A program made the translations under genes and the position numbers. A model generated the notes under the pieces. It was given only the letters and a program-made list of their open reading frames with translations, was not told the DNA's origin and did no database searches. Positions 1-7,826 of a DNA stretch of 10,241 nucleotides are shown here, piece by piece. Source of the stretch: Bacteroidetes bacterium CG2_30_32_10 (GTDB lineage: Bacteria; Bacteroidota; Bacteroidia; Bacteroidales; CG2-30-32-10); NCBI GenBank assembly GCA_001872995.1, contig MNXO01000113.1, positions 1-10,241 on the forward strand. The letters run 5' to 3'. The stretch's first letter is position 1, and every line of letters begins with the position of its first letter.

Positions 1-468
1 TACTAAAAACTTTCCCAAAGTAATAAACTCATCACTATCAAACTTTTCTGATAATAGGTGAAACCTTTCTTTAAGCTCAGTAAATATTAAAATAGTAACA
101 ATAATAAGTATTGCAAACCACTTGGATTGTGTAATTATTAATGGAGCAATGCAATAAGTTAATAGTGCAATCAATATGGTTGTCATTCCATATTTATTAA
201 GGTTTTTTAATTTGTTATAATAATATAAGGCAAGCATTACAGATAATACCAAGCCTCCTCCCATATATAAATATAACGTTTCGGGTTGAATAATATATAA
301 AACAAATCCCAATATACCAATAAATGTAAAAGTACGATCGGTTCCAAATAATTTTCTGTCTTCTTGCACATGGAGCAAACGGCTTTGTTCTAACCCAATA
401 ATGAGCGATAGTATTGTAACAAGAAAGAAATTAATAATATTTATAGGTATTTGTTGAATAAAATCCAT
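1..468 (-). CDS. MgtC/SapB family (DUF4010-type) inner-membrane protein, N-terminal part, truncated by the window edge
   Basis: Reading the minus strand from the ATG at 468 gives 156 residues with no stop, running off position 1, so the C-terminal part is missing. The N-terminus shows the MgtC-family pattern: a first hydrophobic helix ending in SLIIGLEQSR (residues 21-30), then FGTDRTFTFIGILGFVLY (41-58), where the GxRT-like turn enters the second helix. Further membrane segments lie near residues 67-84, 96-113 and 117-131. They are followed by the soluble turn TELKERFHLLSEKF (130-143), which matches the junction to the DUF4010 half of long MgtC/SapB proteins. The role of this long subfamily is not established; short MgtC proteins are linked to growth at low Mg2+ and to control of the F-type ATPase. 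The gene diverges from the 984-2447 gene. The family call is from motif recognition; the transport or regulatory role is open. Confidence 0.75.
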   Translation of the reverse strand, partial: MDFIQQIPINIINFFLVTILSLIIGLEQSRLLHVQEDRKLFGTDRTFTFIGILGFVLYIIQPETLYLYMGGGLVLSVMLALYYYNKLKNLNKYGMTTILIALLTYCIAPLIITQSKWFAILIIVTILIFTELKERFHLLSEKFDSDEFITLGKFLV

Positions 469-487
469 TGTGTGTTTTTTTACGCAA

Positions 488-516
488 TAAAGTTAAAGAA
501 AATATTCAATAAGCAA
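488..516 (-). promoter_or_regulatory. Candidate Bacteroidota-type promoter for the MgtC-like gene
   Basis: On the minus strand there is TTG (plus-strand 514-516), an 18-base spacer, then TAACTTTA (plus-strand 488-495). This resembles the Bacteroidota sigma-factor pattern TTG-N17-23-TAnnTTTG except for the last base. It would place the transcript start around 480-484, leaving a leader of about 15 nt before the ATG at 468. The sequence is AT-rich, so a chance match is possible. Confidence 0.4.
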
Positions 517-781
517 CGCTGTTTTAATAAAAATTTCAATAATGCCTTTTTAATTCAGATTTTATAATAAATCGATTACAAAAATCGTGAAATAACTTTT
601 GTGAGTTTGGTTTGCTTACTGTAGTCCCGATAAGATTAAATTAAAATTAGAGTAAAGCAATTTGTTTTAAATTATTTAGCTGGTTGGAATTAGTGTTTTT
701 GTGACCTTCATAAATTAAAATAGTTGCGATTTTTGTTATTTATTTTTTTGTTATTTGCTTTTTAAAACAATGATAACAAGC

Positions 782-789
782 TACTTTTG
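782..789 (+). promoter_or_regulatory. Candidate -7 element (TACTTTTG) for the 984-2447 gene
   Basis: TACTTTTG matches the Bacteroidota -7 consensus TAnnTTTG exactly. The nearest upstream TTTG (754-757) lies 24 bases away, slightly longer than the usual spacing. Initiation here would leave a leader of about 190 nt before the ATG at 984. The element sits inside a 7-bp inverted repeat (ATAACAA at 773-779 and TTGTTAT at 787-793), which could be an operator. TACCTTAA at 945-952 is an alternative, nearer -7 candidate, but has no TTG at the right distance. Confidence 0.25.
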
Positions 790-897
790 TTATAAAAGTG
801 TTCATAAATCTTACTTTAAAAATAAACAAAAGTTCATTTTCAATAGATTCGGTGTTTTTAATGGGATATTTTTATTACTTTAAAAATTGTAGTAGTT

Positions 898-919
898 TTT
901 TGTAAACATTTTGTAAACA
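898..919 (+). repeat. 11-bp direct tandem duplication upstream of the 984 gene
   Basis: TTTTGTAAACA occurs twice head to tail (898-908 and 909-919) with no mismatch, ending 64 bp before the ATG at 984. The 11-bp period puts both copies on nearly the same face of the DNA helix, as for a pair of regulator sites. The low-complexity AT-rich surroundings make slippage an equally good explanation. Confidence 0.5.
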
Positions 920-983
920 ACTAACGTATAACCAATTGATTTGTTACCTTAACTAGTTTTCTTACACATTAAAGATTAAAATT

Positions 984-2447
984 ATGAATATTCTTAACAA
1001 TATTGTTGCCGAAATGAACAAAGAAGAATTACGTTTTTTTAAAATTTTTCTTTCAAGAACAAACGAAAATGAAGAACGTAAAGATGTTTTGCTTTTTGAC
1101 TTTATTAAATCTTCAGCAGCTCAATATGATGAAGAGAAAATATTTAAAAAACTATACTCAGATGGGAATAAGAATGCTTTTTATCGTCTTAAAAATCGTT
1201 TAATCAACGATATAAGCACGAGTATTTTTCTTCAACATTTTACTGAAAATGAGGACACTTATGCGATGTTTTTGCTCTCGCAAGCAAAGTATTATTATAA
1301 CAAATCGCAATATAGTTTAACACTGTATTTTTTGACAAAAGCAGAACAAAAAGCCTCAAAAACAGATAAACCCGAATTACTGAACCTTATTTATACTGAA
1401 TTAATTAATCTTTCTCATTATATATCTGATATAAACCCCGAAGAATATATATTAAAACGAAAACAATTATCAGAACAAACTAGAAAGACAAATCAAACCA
1501 ACGATATTGTTGCAATTATCAATTATAGGTTATTACATGCCCCTTCTTTTTCGTTACAGAATAATTCTATTTTAAGTTTTCTAAAGCATAATTTTGACGA
1601 GTTTTGTGAGGATAGTCAATTAAAAAACAGTAATTATCTTAAATTTAAAATATACGAAATAGTTCCAAAAATATTAATTGAAAAGCAAGAATATGCCGCT
1701 TTAGAGCTTTATTTGCTTAATACTTATTTGGAATTTATGGAAGACAATGTTTTCAATCAAAAAAACCACAATCTTAAGCTTCAGATATTATCTTTATACA
1801 TTAATGTTTTGTATAAAAACAATAAATATGAGCGTTCTCTCAATTATTGTCAAAAATTATATGCTGCAATGAACGAGTTTAATGGGATGTATTTTGAAAA
1901 ATATGTATTTGACTATTATCATGCGTTGATTGATAATTATATAAATATTGATAGCGGAAAAGCCATCGAATTGCTCGAAAAACTCAAACTAAACAAGCAA
2001 TTCAAGCAAATATCCTCAAGCAATTTATTTATTTACCTTAACATTGCTATCATTTATTTTACAAAACAAAACTATAACAAGGCTATTGAAAGCATCAATA
2101 GTTTATATATGACTGCAGACTTTGACCAAACCGATGCCATCATTAAATTTAATATTGCCATTACAGAATTAATTATTCGATATGAATTAAAAGATTTTGA
2201 CTATATAGAGCACCTGATAAAACAAATAGAAAACGACTATAAAGTGTTCCTTGATAAACAAGAAAACAAACAAGAAAAAGAGTTTATTTCTATAGTATCG
2301 CTGATGATTAGCAAAGATAACCTTGACGAAAATAAATTATTTGTTAAAAAAATTAAAAACTTTGTTAAAGCTTCCGAAAAAGCAAGTTATCACGAATTGG
2401 GGCTCATCAATTACAACTGTTGGCTTAACGAAAAATATGCTGTCTGA
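984..2447 (+). CDS. Conserved-looking helical-repeat (TPR-like) protein of unknown function, 487 aa
   Basis: I do not recognise a named family. The product has no signal peptide, no membrane segment and no catalytic motif, so it is probably cytosolic. It is predicted almost entirely helical. The N-terminal 85 residues (core NKEELRFFKIFLSR at 12-25, then RKDVLLFDFI at 32-41) form a distinct unit rich in Phe and charged residues. From about residue 95 the sequence shows paired amphipathic helices spaced like tetratricopeptide repeats, best at 94-124 and at 348-375 (FIYLNIAIIYF then NYNKAIESI, with the A/Y/A pattern of TPRs). Such proteins usually act as protein-binding scaffolds. The start at 984 is the first ATG of the open frame, and Met11 is an alternative. 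It ends in TGA, while most complete neighbours end in TAA. It lies 232 bp upstream of parC and appears to be a separate transcription unit. Confidence 0.75.
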   Translation: MNILNNIVAEMNKEELRFFKIFLSRTNENEERKDVLLFDFIKSSAAQYDEEKIFKKLYSDGNKNAFYRLKNRLINDISTSIFLQHFTENEDTYAMFLLSQAKYYYNKSQYSLTLYFLTKAEQKASKTDKPELLNLIYTELINLSHYISDINPEEYILKRKQLSEQTRKTNQTNDIVAIINYRLLHAPSFSLQNNSILSFLKHNFDEFCEDSQLKNSNYLKFKIYEIVPKILIEKQEYAALELYLLNTYLEFMEDNVFNQKNHNLKLQILSLYINVLYKNNKYERSLNYCQKLYAAMNEFNGMYFEKYVFDYYHALIDNYINIDSGKAIELLEKLKLNKQFKQISSSNLFIYLNIAIIYFTKQNYNKAIESINSLYMTADFDQTDAIIKFNIAITELIIRYELKDFDYIEHLIKQIENDYKVFLDKQENKQEKEFISIVSLMISKDNLDENKLFVKKIKNFVKASEKASYHELGLINYNCWLNEKYAV

Positions 2448-2636
2448 TTTAGCTACGCATATAGGTTTTTTATAAAGAATAATTATTTTTAAAACTCCTC
2501 TTCCCTTATTTGCAATAAACCAAATTGCTGATATTGAAAAAATGCTGCAATTACCAATCAAAGCAGAAACTCATCTAAAGCAGCACTTTTCCTAAAATTT
2601 AATTTTATCTACTTCTTAAGCTCATCAATTTTTTAT

Positions 2637-2644
2637 TAATTTTG
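2637..2644 (+). promoter_or_regulatory. parC: Candidate -7 promoter element (TAATTTTG) of parC
   Basis: TAATTTTG matches TAnnTTTG exactly. It would place transcription start near 2650, leaving a leader of about 30 nt before the ATG at 2680. There is no TTG at the expected -33 position, so only the -7 half is supported. A short inverted repeat TTTGC/GCAAA (2641-2645 and 2656-2660) overlaps the likely start point. Confidence 0.4.
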
Positions 2645-2679
2645 CATTGCTAAAAGCAAATTATAAATAGCGTTTTTGA

Positions 2680-5346
2680 ATGGAATGGAGCGAAGAAAAT
2701 ACAGAAAGCACAAATACTTCTGATAATATTGAAGAAAACAAAGGAGAAAGGAAGAAAGTTACCCATCTTTCGGGCATGTATGAGAATTGGTTTCTCGATT
2801 ATGCTTCTTATGTTATATTAGAAAGAGCTGTTCCTTATCTAAAAGATGGTTTAAAGCCTGTTCAAAGAAGATTACTTCATTCAATGAAGGAATTGGATGA
2901 TGGTAGATACAATAAAGTTGCCAACATCATTGGACACACAATGAAATATCACCCTCATGGCGATGCTTCTATTGGCGATGCATTGGTTCAACTGGGGCAA
3001 AAAGAACTCTTAATTGATATGCAAGGAAATTGGGGCAACACATTAACTGGCGACTCTGCTGCAGCTCCTCGTTATATTGAAGCACGTTTATCTAAATTTG
3101 CACAAGAAGTGATTTTTAGCCCTAAAACTACTCAATGGAAATCATCTTATGACGGAAGAAACAAAGAACCTATTACTTTTCCAGTAAAATTTCCTTTATT
3201 GTTAGCTCAAGGCGTAGAAGGTATTGCTGTTGGGCTTGCTTCTAAAATATTGCCTCACAATTTTAACGAATTAATTGATGCCTCTATTGATTGTTTGCAA
3301 GGCAAGGAAACAGAATTGTTTCCCGATTTTCTTACAGGTGGTTTAGCTGATTTTTCTAAATATAACGATGGACTCCGAGGAGGTCGAGTTAGAATAAGAG
3401 CCAAAATTACACAAATAGATAGAAAAGAACTTGTTATTACTGAAATTCCTTTTAGCACTACTACCAATTCTCTTATTGAATCTATAATATCTGCCAACGA
3501 CAAAGGGAAAATTAAAATTAGAAAAATTGAAGATAATACCGCCCAACAAGTAGAAATAAGAATTTTTTTAATACCAGGATCTTCAACCGATACTACTATT
3601 GATGCGCTATATGCTTTTACCGATTGCGAAATAAGTGTTTCCCCAAATTCTTGTATTATCGAAAACGACAAACCACGATTTGTTGGTATTAAAGAACAAC
3701 TTCAAATTTCGACAAGAAACACCTTAGATATTCTTAAAAAAGAGCTCGAAATAAAACTTGAAGAATTGCAAGAAGACTGGCATTTTGCATCCTTAGAAAA
3801 AATATTTATCGAAAAAAGAATCTATCGCGATATTGAAAAATGCGAAACTTGGGAATCTGTTATTGAAACTATTGACATTGGTTTAAATAAATATAGAAAA
3901 ATCTTTAGAAGAGATATTACAACGGAAGATATTACTAGGCTTACCGAAATTAAAATAAAACGTATTTCTAAATTTGATTCTTTTAAAGCAGACGACATTA
4001 TCAAAGGAATTGAAGAAGCCATTGGCAAAGTACAAAACGATTTAAACAACTTAATTGACTATGCTATTGCTTATTTCAGAAAGATTAAAGAAAAGTTTGG
4101 AAAAGGGAAAGAGCGTAAAACAGAAATAAGAAATTTTGATACCATTGAAGCTGCTAAAGTTGCCGTTGCTAATCAAAAGTTATATGTGAACAAAGAAGAA
4201 GGTTTTATTGGGACATCCTTGAAAAAAGATGAATACGTTTGCGATTGCTCTGATATTGATGATGTTATTGTTTTTAGAAACAATGGAACCTTTATTGTTT
4301 CCAAAGTTTCAGATAAATCTTTTGTGGGGAAAGACATTATATATGCTACTGTGTTTAGTAAAAACGACGAACGTACTATCTATAATATGGTTTACCAAGA
4401 TGGATTGAAGGGAAATTCTATGATTAAACGTTTTGCTATTGGTGGCATTACACGAGATAAAGAATATGATTTAACCAAAGGAACAGAGGGTTCAAAAGTT
4501 CTTTATTTTAAAGCAAATCCCAATGGAGAAGCCGAAACAATAGTAGTTTATTTGAAATCAAAGCCAAAGCTGAAAAAACTAAATATCTATTTCGATTTTA
4601 AGGATATTGCCATTAAAGGACGAAATTCGATAGGGAATATTCTTACCCGACACGCTGTTCGTAAAATTGTGTTAAAAGGCGAAGGCATTTCAACGCTTGG
4701 TGGTTTAGATATTTGGTTTGACGATATAGTGAATCGTTTGAATACAGATAGAAAGGGAAAGTATTTGGGCGTGTTTACCAACGATGACAAGATTCTTACT
4801 ATTAATCAATCGGGAGTTTTCAAATTAATTGGCTATGACCTTTCTAATCATTTCGATGATGACCAAATATTTATTGAAAGATACGACCCACAACTTGTTA
4901 TTTCTGTAGTTTACTTTGATGGCGAATCACAAACATATTATATCAAAAGATTTACCATAGAAACAACTGATAGAACTGGCAATTTTATTGGCGACCATGT
5001 TGATTCTCGTTTGGTTTTAATTTCTGTAGATGAAGCACCAGAAATAGCCGTCTCTTATATTCCCGAAAATAAAAGACAAAAAACGGAAGAAGAAATAAAA
5101 ATTGCTGAATTTATTGGGGTTAAAAGTTATAAAGCCAGAGGCAAAAGAATGACCTCCTATAAAGTAAATGAGATTAAATTGTTGGAATCTGAAATTATTG
5201 AAATCCCTATTGAGGAAGAAACAATTATTGAGGAAGAATCAATAAATGATAGCGAAATCGAAAAAAAAGAAAATGATTCATCAGACAATGATAACGACAA
5301 CGATTTCAATATTGACAAAGGAACTCAAATAGAATTAGATTTTTAA
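2680..5346 (+). CDS. parC: DNA topoisomerase IV subunit A (ParC), 888 aa
   Basis: This is the DNA-breakage subunit of topoisomerase IV, which with ParE decatenates and relaxes DNA using ATP. The type IIA core spans about residues 27-480. It shows VILERAVPYLKDGLKPVQRR (45-64), the quinolone-region helix YHPHGDASIGDALVQLGQ (90-107), and the catalytic Tyr132 in SAAAPRYIEARLS (126-138). A beta-pinwheel-type C-terminal domain runs from about 510 to 810. The GyrA box (QRRGGxG) that marks gyrase is absent, favouring ParC. The last 51 residues (838-888) are a low-complexity acidic tail with Glu/Asp/Asn runs. Length and sequence fit the long Bacteroidota ParC. Ala96 stands where E. coli GyrA has Ser83, and Asp100 matches Asp87. 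parE is not in this window, although the two genes are often adjacent. parC probably heads a three-gene run; the flavodiiron gene starts 25 bp after its stop. Confidence 0.93.
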   Translation: MEWSEENTESTNTSDNIEENKGERKKVTHLSGMYENWFLDYASYVILERAVPYLKDGLKPVQRRLLHSMKELDDGRYNKVANIIGHTMKYHPHGDASIGDALVQLGQKELLIDMQGNWGNTLTGDSAAAPRYIEARLSKFAQEVIFSPKTTQWKSSYDGRNKEPITFPVKFPLLLAQGVEGIAVGLASKILPHNFNELIDASIDCLQGKETELFPDFLTGGLADFSKYNDGLRGGRVRIRAKITQIDRKELVITEIPFSTTTNSLIESIISANDKGKIKIRKIEDNTAQQVEIRIFLIPGSSTDTTIDALYAFTDCEISVSPNSCIIENDKPRFVGIKEQLQISTRNTLDILKKELEIKLEELQEDWHFASLEKIFIEKRIYRDIEKCETWESVIETIDIGLNKYRKIFRRDITTEDITRLTEIKIKRISKFDSFKADDIIKGIEEAIGKVQNDLNNLIDYAIAYFRKIKEKFGKGKERKTEIRNFDTIEAAKVAVANQKLYVNKEEGFIGTSLKKDEYVCDCSDIDDVIVFRNNGTFIVSKVSDKSFVGKDIIYATVFSKNDERTIYNMVYQDGLKGNSMIKRFAIGGITRDKEYDLTKGTEGSKVLYFKANPNGEAETIVVYLKSKPKLKKLNIYFDFKDIAIKGRNSIGNILTRHAVRKIVLKGEGISTLGGLDIWFDDIVNRLNTDRKGKYLGVFTNDDKILTINQSGVFKLIGYDLSNHFDDDQIFIERYDPQLVISVVYFDGESQTYYIKRFTIETTDRTGNFIGDHVDSRLVLISVDEAPEIAVSYIPENKRQKTEEEIKIAEFIGVKSYKARGKRMTSYKVNEIKLLESEIIEIPIEEETIIEEESINDSEIEKKENDSSDNDNDNDFNIDKGTQIELDF

Positions 5347-5371
5347 ACCATTAAACAACTTTAATAAACAA

Positions 5372-6583
5372 ATGATAGATAACAAAATACTTGATATAAC
5401 TCAAGATGTAAAATGGATTGGTGTTTTAGATTATGATATCAGAACTTTTGATATTGTGATGGAAACAAAATTCGGGACAACGTATAATTCTTATTTTATT
5501 AATGCCCAAAAGAAAACCATTGTTGAGACCGCAAAAGTTAAATTTTGGGAAACCTATATAAATAAGATAAAACAGATTACCAATCCTACTGAAATTGAGT
5601 ATATTATTGTTAATCATACGGAACCTGACCATTCGGGAAGCATTAAAAAATTGTTGGATGTTGCACCCAAAGCAATTGTGGTTGGCAGTGGCAATGCCAT
5701 TAGATATTTAAACGACCTACTGGGCATAGAGTTTAAACACCTTGTGGTGAAAGATGGAGATATTTTAGACTTAGGTAACAAAACCATTAAGTTTATTGCT
5801 GCTCCAAACTTGCATTGGCCCGATTCTATATATAGTTATCTTCAAGAAGACAAAGTTTTATTTACTTGCGATTCTTTTGGCGCTCATTATTGTCAAGAAG
5901 AAATGTATGATGATAAAGTGCAAAACTTTGATGAGGCTTTCAAATATTATTTTGATGTTATTCTTAAGCCTTTCAGTAAGTTCATGCTCAAAGCCATTGA
6001 AAAGATTCGTCCTTTAGATATAAAAGCAATCTGCACAGGGCACGGTCCTTTATTAACTTCTAACTGGCAAAAATACGTTGACCTTTCGGAATCTTATGCC
6101 AAAAAGTATTTGGAAAAATCAAGTATCAAAAAAGTATTTATTGCTTATGTTTCCGCCTATCAAAACACTAAACTTATTGCAGAGAAAATTGCGGAGGGAA
6201 TTAAACAAGCAGGAAACTTGGAAGTGGAGGTTTGTGATATCGAAAAAATGTCTCTCGCAGAGATTGATTTAAAAATAGAACAGTGTTCGGGCATCATACT
6301 TGGCTCTCCTACTATTAATCAAAATATTCTTTTGCAAATATACCAGACCTTTGCGCTTATAAGTCCAATTAGAGACAAGGGCAAGCTTGCCGGAGCTTTT
6401 GGCTCTTATGGATGGAGCGGAGAAGGTTCTAAAATGATTGAAACCAATTTGAGAAATCTTAAACTCAAATTCATTGGCGAACCAATGCAATTTAAATTTA
6501 CACCTCACGAAGCAGAAGCTTTTAAATGCATTGGGTATGGTAAAGAATTTGGCAAACAAATAATCGATTGTAATATTGAATAA
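5372..6583 (+). CDS. fprA: Class A flavodiiron protein (FprA-type O2/NO reductase), 403 aa
   Basis: Flavodiiron proteins use a diiron site and FMN to reduce O2 to water and/or NO to N2O in the cytoplasm, protecting anaerobes and microaerophiles. Residues 1-250 are the metallo-beta-lactamase-fold domain. All diiron ligands are visible: His82, Glu84 and Asp86 in NHTEPDHSG (81-89), His148 in APNLHWPDS (144-152), Asp167 in FTCDSFG (164-170) and His224 in CTGHGP (221-226). Residues 254-400 are a flavodoxin-like domain with the FMN phosphate loop region AYVSAYQNTKLIAEKIAEGI (258-277) and GSYGWSGEG (344-352). There is no rubredoxin or flavin reductase extension, so it is the minimal class A form and needs a separate electron donor such as rubredoxin, not seen here. 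The 25-bp gap after parC suggests co-transcription. Whether O2 or NO is the main substrate cannot be read from the sequence. Confidence 0.93.
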   Translation: MIDNKILDITQDVKWIGVLDYDIRTFDIVMETKFGTTYNSYFINAQKKTIVETAKVKFWETYINKIKQITNPTEIEYIIVNHTEPDHSGSIKKLLDVAPKAIVVGSGNAIRYLNDLLGIEFKHLVVKDGDILDLGNKTIKFIAAPNLHWPDSIYSYLQEDKVLFTCDSFGAHYCQEEMYDDKVQNFDEAFKYYFDVILKPFSKFMLKAIEKIRPLDIKAICTGHGPLLTSNWQKYVDLSESYAKKYLEKSSIKKVFIAYVSAYQNTKLIAEKIAEGIKQAGNLEVEVCDIEKMSLAEIDLKIEQCSGIILGSPTINQNILLQIYQTFALISPIRDKGKLAGAFGSYGWSGEGSKMIETNLRNLKLKFIGEPMQFKFTPHEAEAFKCIGYGKEFGKQIIDCNIE

Positions 6584-6590
6584 AAAACAA

Positions 6591-7691
6591 ATGAAAAAAT
6601 ATTTTTTTCCTTCCTTACTTATACTTTTATTTATTGCAAGTTCTTGTCATGTTGCCCGTTTCTTTTATTACAATGCAGCCGACATGAATGATTATAAAAA
6701 ATTCCCTTCTAAGGAAATTAAAACATCGACAACGGTTTACAAATTTGCTGAATCACCAAATCTTAAAAATATTAACATCCCTCAAGAAATTACATCCCTC
6801 AAATTTACTGATTTCAATGACTTTCTTGTTAAATCAAAAACACTTTCTTTATTGGTCATCAAAAACGACACCATCTATTACGAAAAGTACCTTTCTGATA
6901 AAACAGAAGAATCTATTTTTACTTCCTTTTCTGTTTCCAAGTCTTTTGTTTCTGCATTAATTGGAATTGCTATTGGTGAAGGTTATATTAAAAATGTAAA
7001 CGAACCTATCACCAATTATATAGATTATTTCACAGACAAGCGGTTTAATAATATCACCATCGAGCACTTGCTAAATATGAAGTCGGGGATATATTTCAAC
7101 GAAAACTACTTCAATCCTTTTGGCGATATTGCTAAATATTATTATGGCACCAACCTAAAAAAGTACTTAAAAAAACTCACTATCAAAGAAAAACCGGGCG
7201 TTAATTATGATTACCTCAGTGTAAACACGCTTTTATTAAGCCAAATACTCGAAAAAGCCACTGGTAAGAAGACTTCAGATTATTTGCAAGAAAAAATATG
7301 GAAACCCTTAGGTATGGAATGGGATGCAAGCTGGAGTGTGGACAGTAAAAAGAACCAAACCATCAAAGCTTTTTGCGGTCTCAATTCGCATACTAGAGAT
7401 TATGCCAAGTTTGGAAGACTTTATCTGAACAATGGCAATTGGAATGGGAAACAAATAATACCCAATAACTGGATTAAAAATTCAATTACTTATTCTAAAG
7501 ATTCCACCCAAAAAGTCTATTATAACTACCAATGGCGAGTATGCAATTTGGGCGATTTCTATGCACAAGGCGTTTTAGGACAGTATATTTATGTTTATCC
7601 CGAAAAGAACATCATCATCGTAAGAAATGGTTCCAACTATGGCATTAAAAATTGGTTGGATGTTTTTAGGTATATTGCAATCCATATATAA
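6591..7691 (+). CDS. Beta-lactamase-family serine hydrolase lipoprotein (class C/NylB-like fold), 366 aa
   Basis: This is a predicted lipid-anchored envelope hydrolase of the penicillin-binding-protein/beta-lactamase fold. The N-terminus MKKYFFPSLLILLFIASSC is a type II signal peptide with lipobox ASSC and lipidated Cys19. The nucleophile motif SVSK is at 114-117 (Ser114, Lys117) in SFSVSKSFVSALIG. Tyr208 in NYDYLSVN (205-212) is the likely second catalytic motif. GVLGQYIYVYPEKNIIIVRNG (327-347) carries the C-terminal strand where class C enzymes have KTG. The stretch AFCGLNSHTRDYAKFGRLYL (260-279) is typical of esterase and 6-aminohexanoate-dimer-hydrolase relatives, so esterase or amidase activity is more likely than drug resistance. 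The substrate is unknown. I chose ATG 6591, 7 bp after the flavodiiron stop; a TTG at 6576 would add five residues before the signal peptide and overlap that gene. Confidence 0.88.
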   Translation: MKKYFFPSLLILLFIASSCHVARFFYYNAADMNDYKKFPSKEIKTSTTVYKFAESPNLKNINIPQEITSLKFTDFNDFLVKSKTLSLLVIKNDTIYYEKYLSDKTEESIFTSFSVSKSFVSALIGIAIGEGYIKNVNEPITNYIDYFTDKRFNNITIEHLLNMKSGIYFNENYFNPFGDIAKYYYGTNLKKYLKKLTIKEKPGVNYDYLSVNTLLLSQILEKATGKKTSDYLQEKIWKPLGMEWDASWSVDSKKNQTIKAFCGLNSHTRDYAKFGRLYLNNGNWNGKQIIPNNWIKNSITYSKDSTQKVYYNYQWRVCNLGDFYAQGVLGQYIYVYPEKNIIIVRNGSNYGIKNWLDVFRYIAIHI

Positions 7692-7720
7692 CAACACTTA
7701 CATTAAAAGAGAAAAATTTC

Positions 7721-7728
7721 TAAGTTTG
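7721..7728 (+). promoter_or_regulatory. Candidate -7 element (TAAGTTTG) for the tag-alkD-dipeptidase unit
   Basis: TAAGTTTG matches TAnnTTTG exactly in the 135-bp gap between the serine hydrolase and tag. It would start transcription near 7733, about 95 nt before the original tag ATG at 7827. No TTG is found at the -33 distance. A second, imperfect -7 (TATCTTTA, 7815-7822) lies 4 bases before that ATG and would give a nearly leaderless message. I cannot choose between them from sequence alone. Confidence 0.35.
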
Positions 7729-7826
7729 CATTTAGTTGTAGTCCAATGCTAATATGAAAACACAAATACGTATTGAAAAATTGCTTAGGAAATGAAGTTT
7801 TAAATTTATTCTAGTATCTTTATAAA

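Larger units (their letters stand above)
469..983. other. 515-bp AT-rich divergent intergenic region without a recognisable gene
   Basis: Both flanking genes are transcribed away from this stretch, so it should hold both promoters. I see no ORF with protein-like content and no tRNA-like or other RNA gene. Visible elements are the minus-strand promoter candidate at 488-516; a small hairpin CGATT/AATCG at 573-587; overlapping hairpins at 773-799; a TAnnTTTG match at 782-789; an 11-bp tandem duplication at 898-919; and a weak -7-like TACCTTAA at 945-952 just before the 984 gene. The length is larger than two simple promoters need, so a regulatory RNA or operator region is possible but not shown. 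Confidence 0.5.

Noticed and set aside
2543..2590. Inverted repeat TGCTGC/GCAGCA followed by TTTT as a terminator for the 984 gene
   Set aside because: The stem is only 6 bp with a 31-nt loop and a bulge before the T run, so it is not a convincing intrinsic terminator.
3255..3671. 138-residue minus-strand ORF inside parC
   Set aside because: It is antisense to conserved ParC coding sequence and shows no independent domain; it is a shadow frame.
6576..6590. TTG start giving the serine hydrolase five extra residues
   Set aside because: The ATG at 6591 starts a standard lipoprotein signal peptide and avoids overlap with the flavodiiron gene; the TTG form only adds MNKKQ.
6688..6960. 90-residue plus-strand ORF inside the serine hydrolase gene
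   Set aside because: It overlaps the conserved SVSK-containing frame and has a low-complexity Leu/Lys/Ser composition typical of a shadow ORF.
7754..7795. 13-residue ORF MKTQIRIEKLLRK before tag
   Set aside because: Too short, no homology that I recognise, and it lies in a gap expected to hold the promoter; ORFs this short are common by chance.
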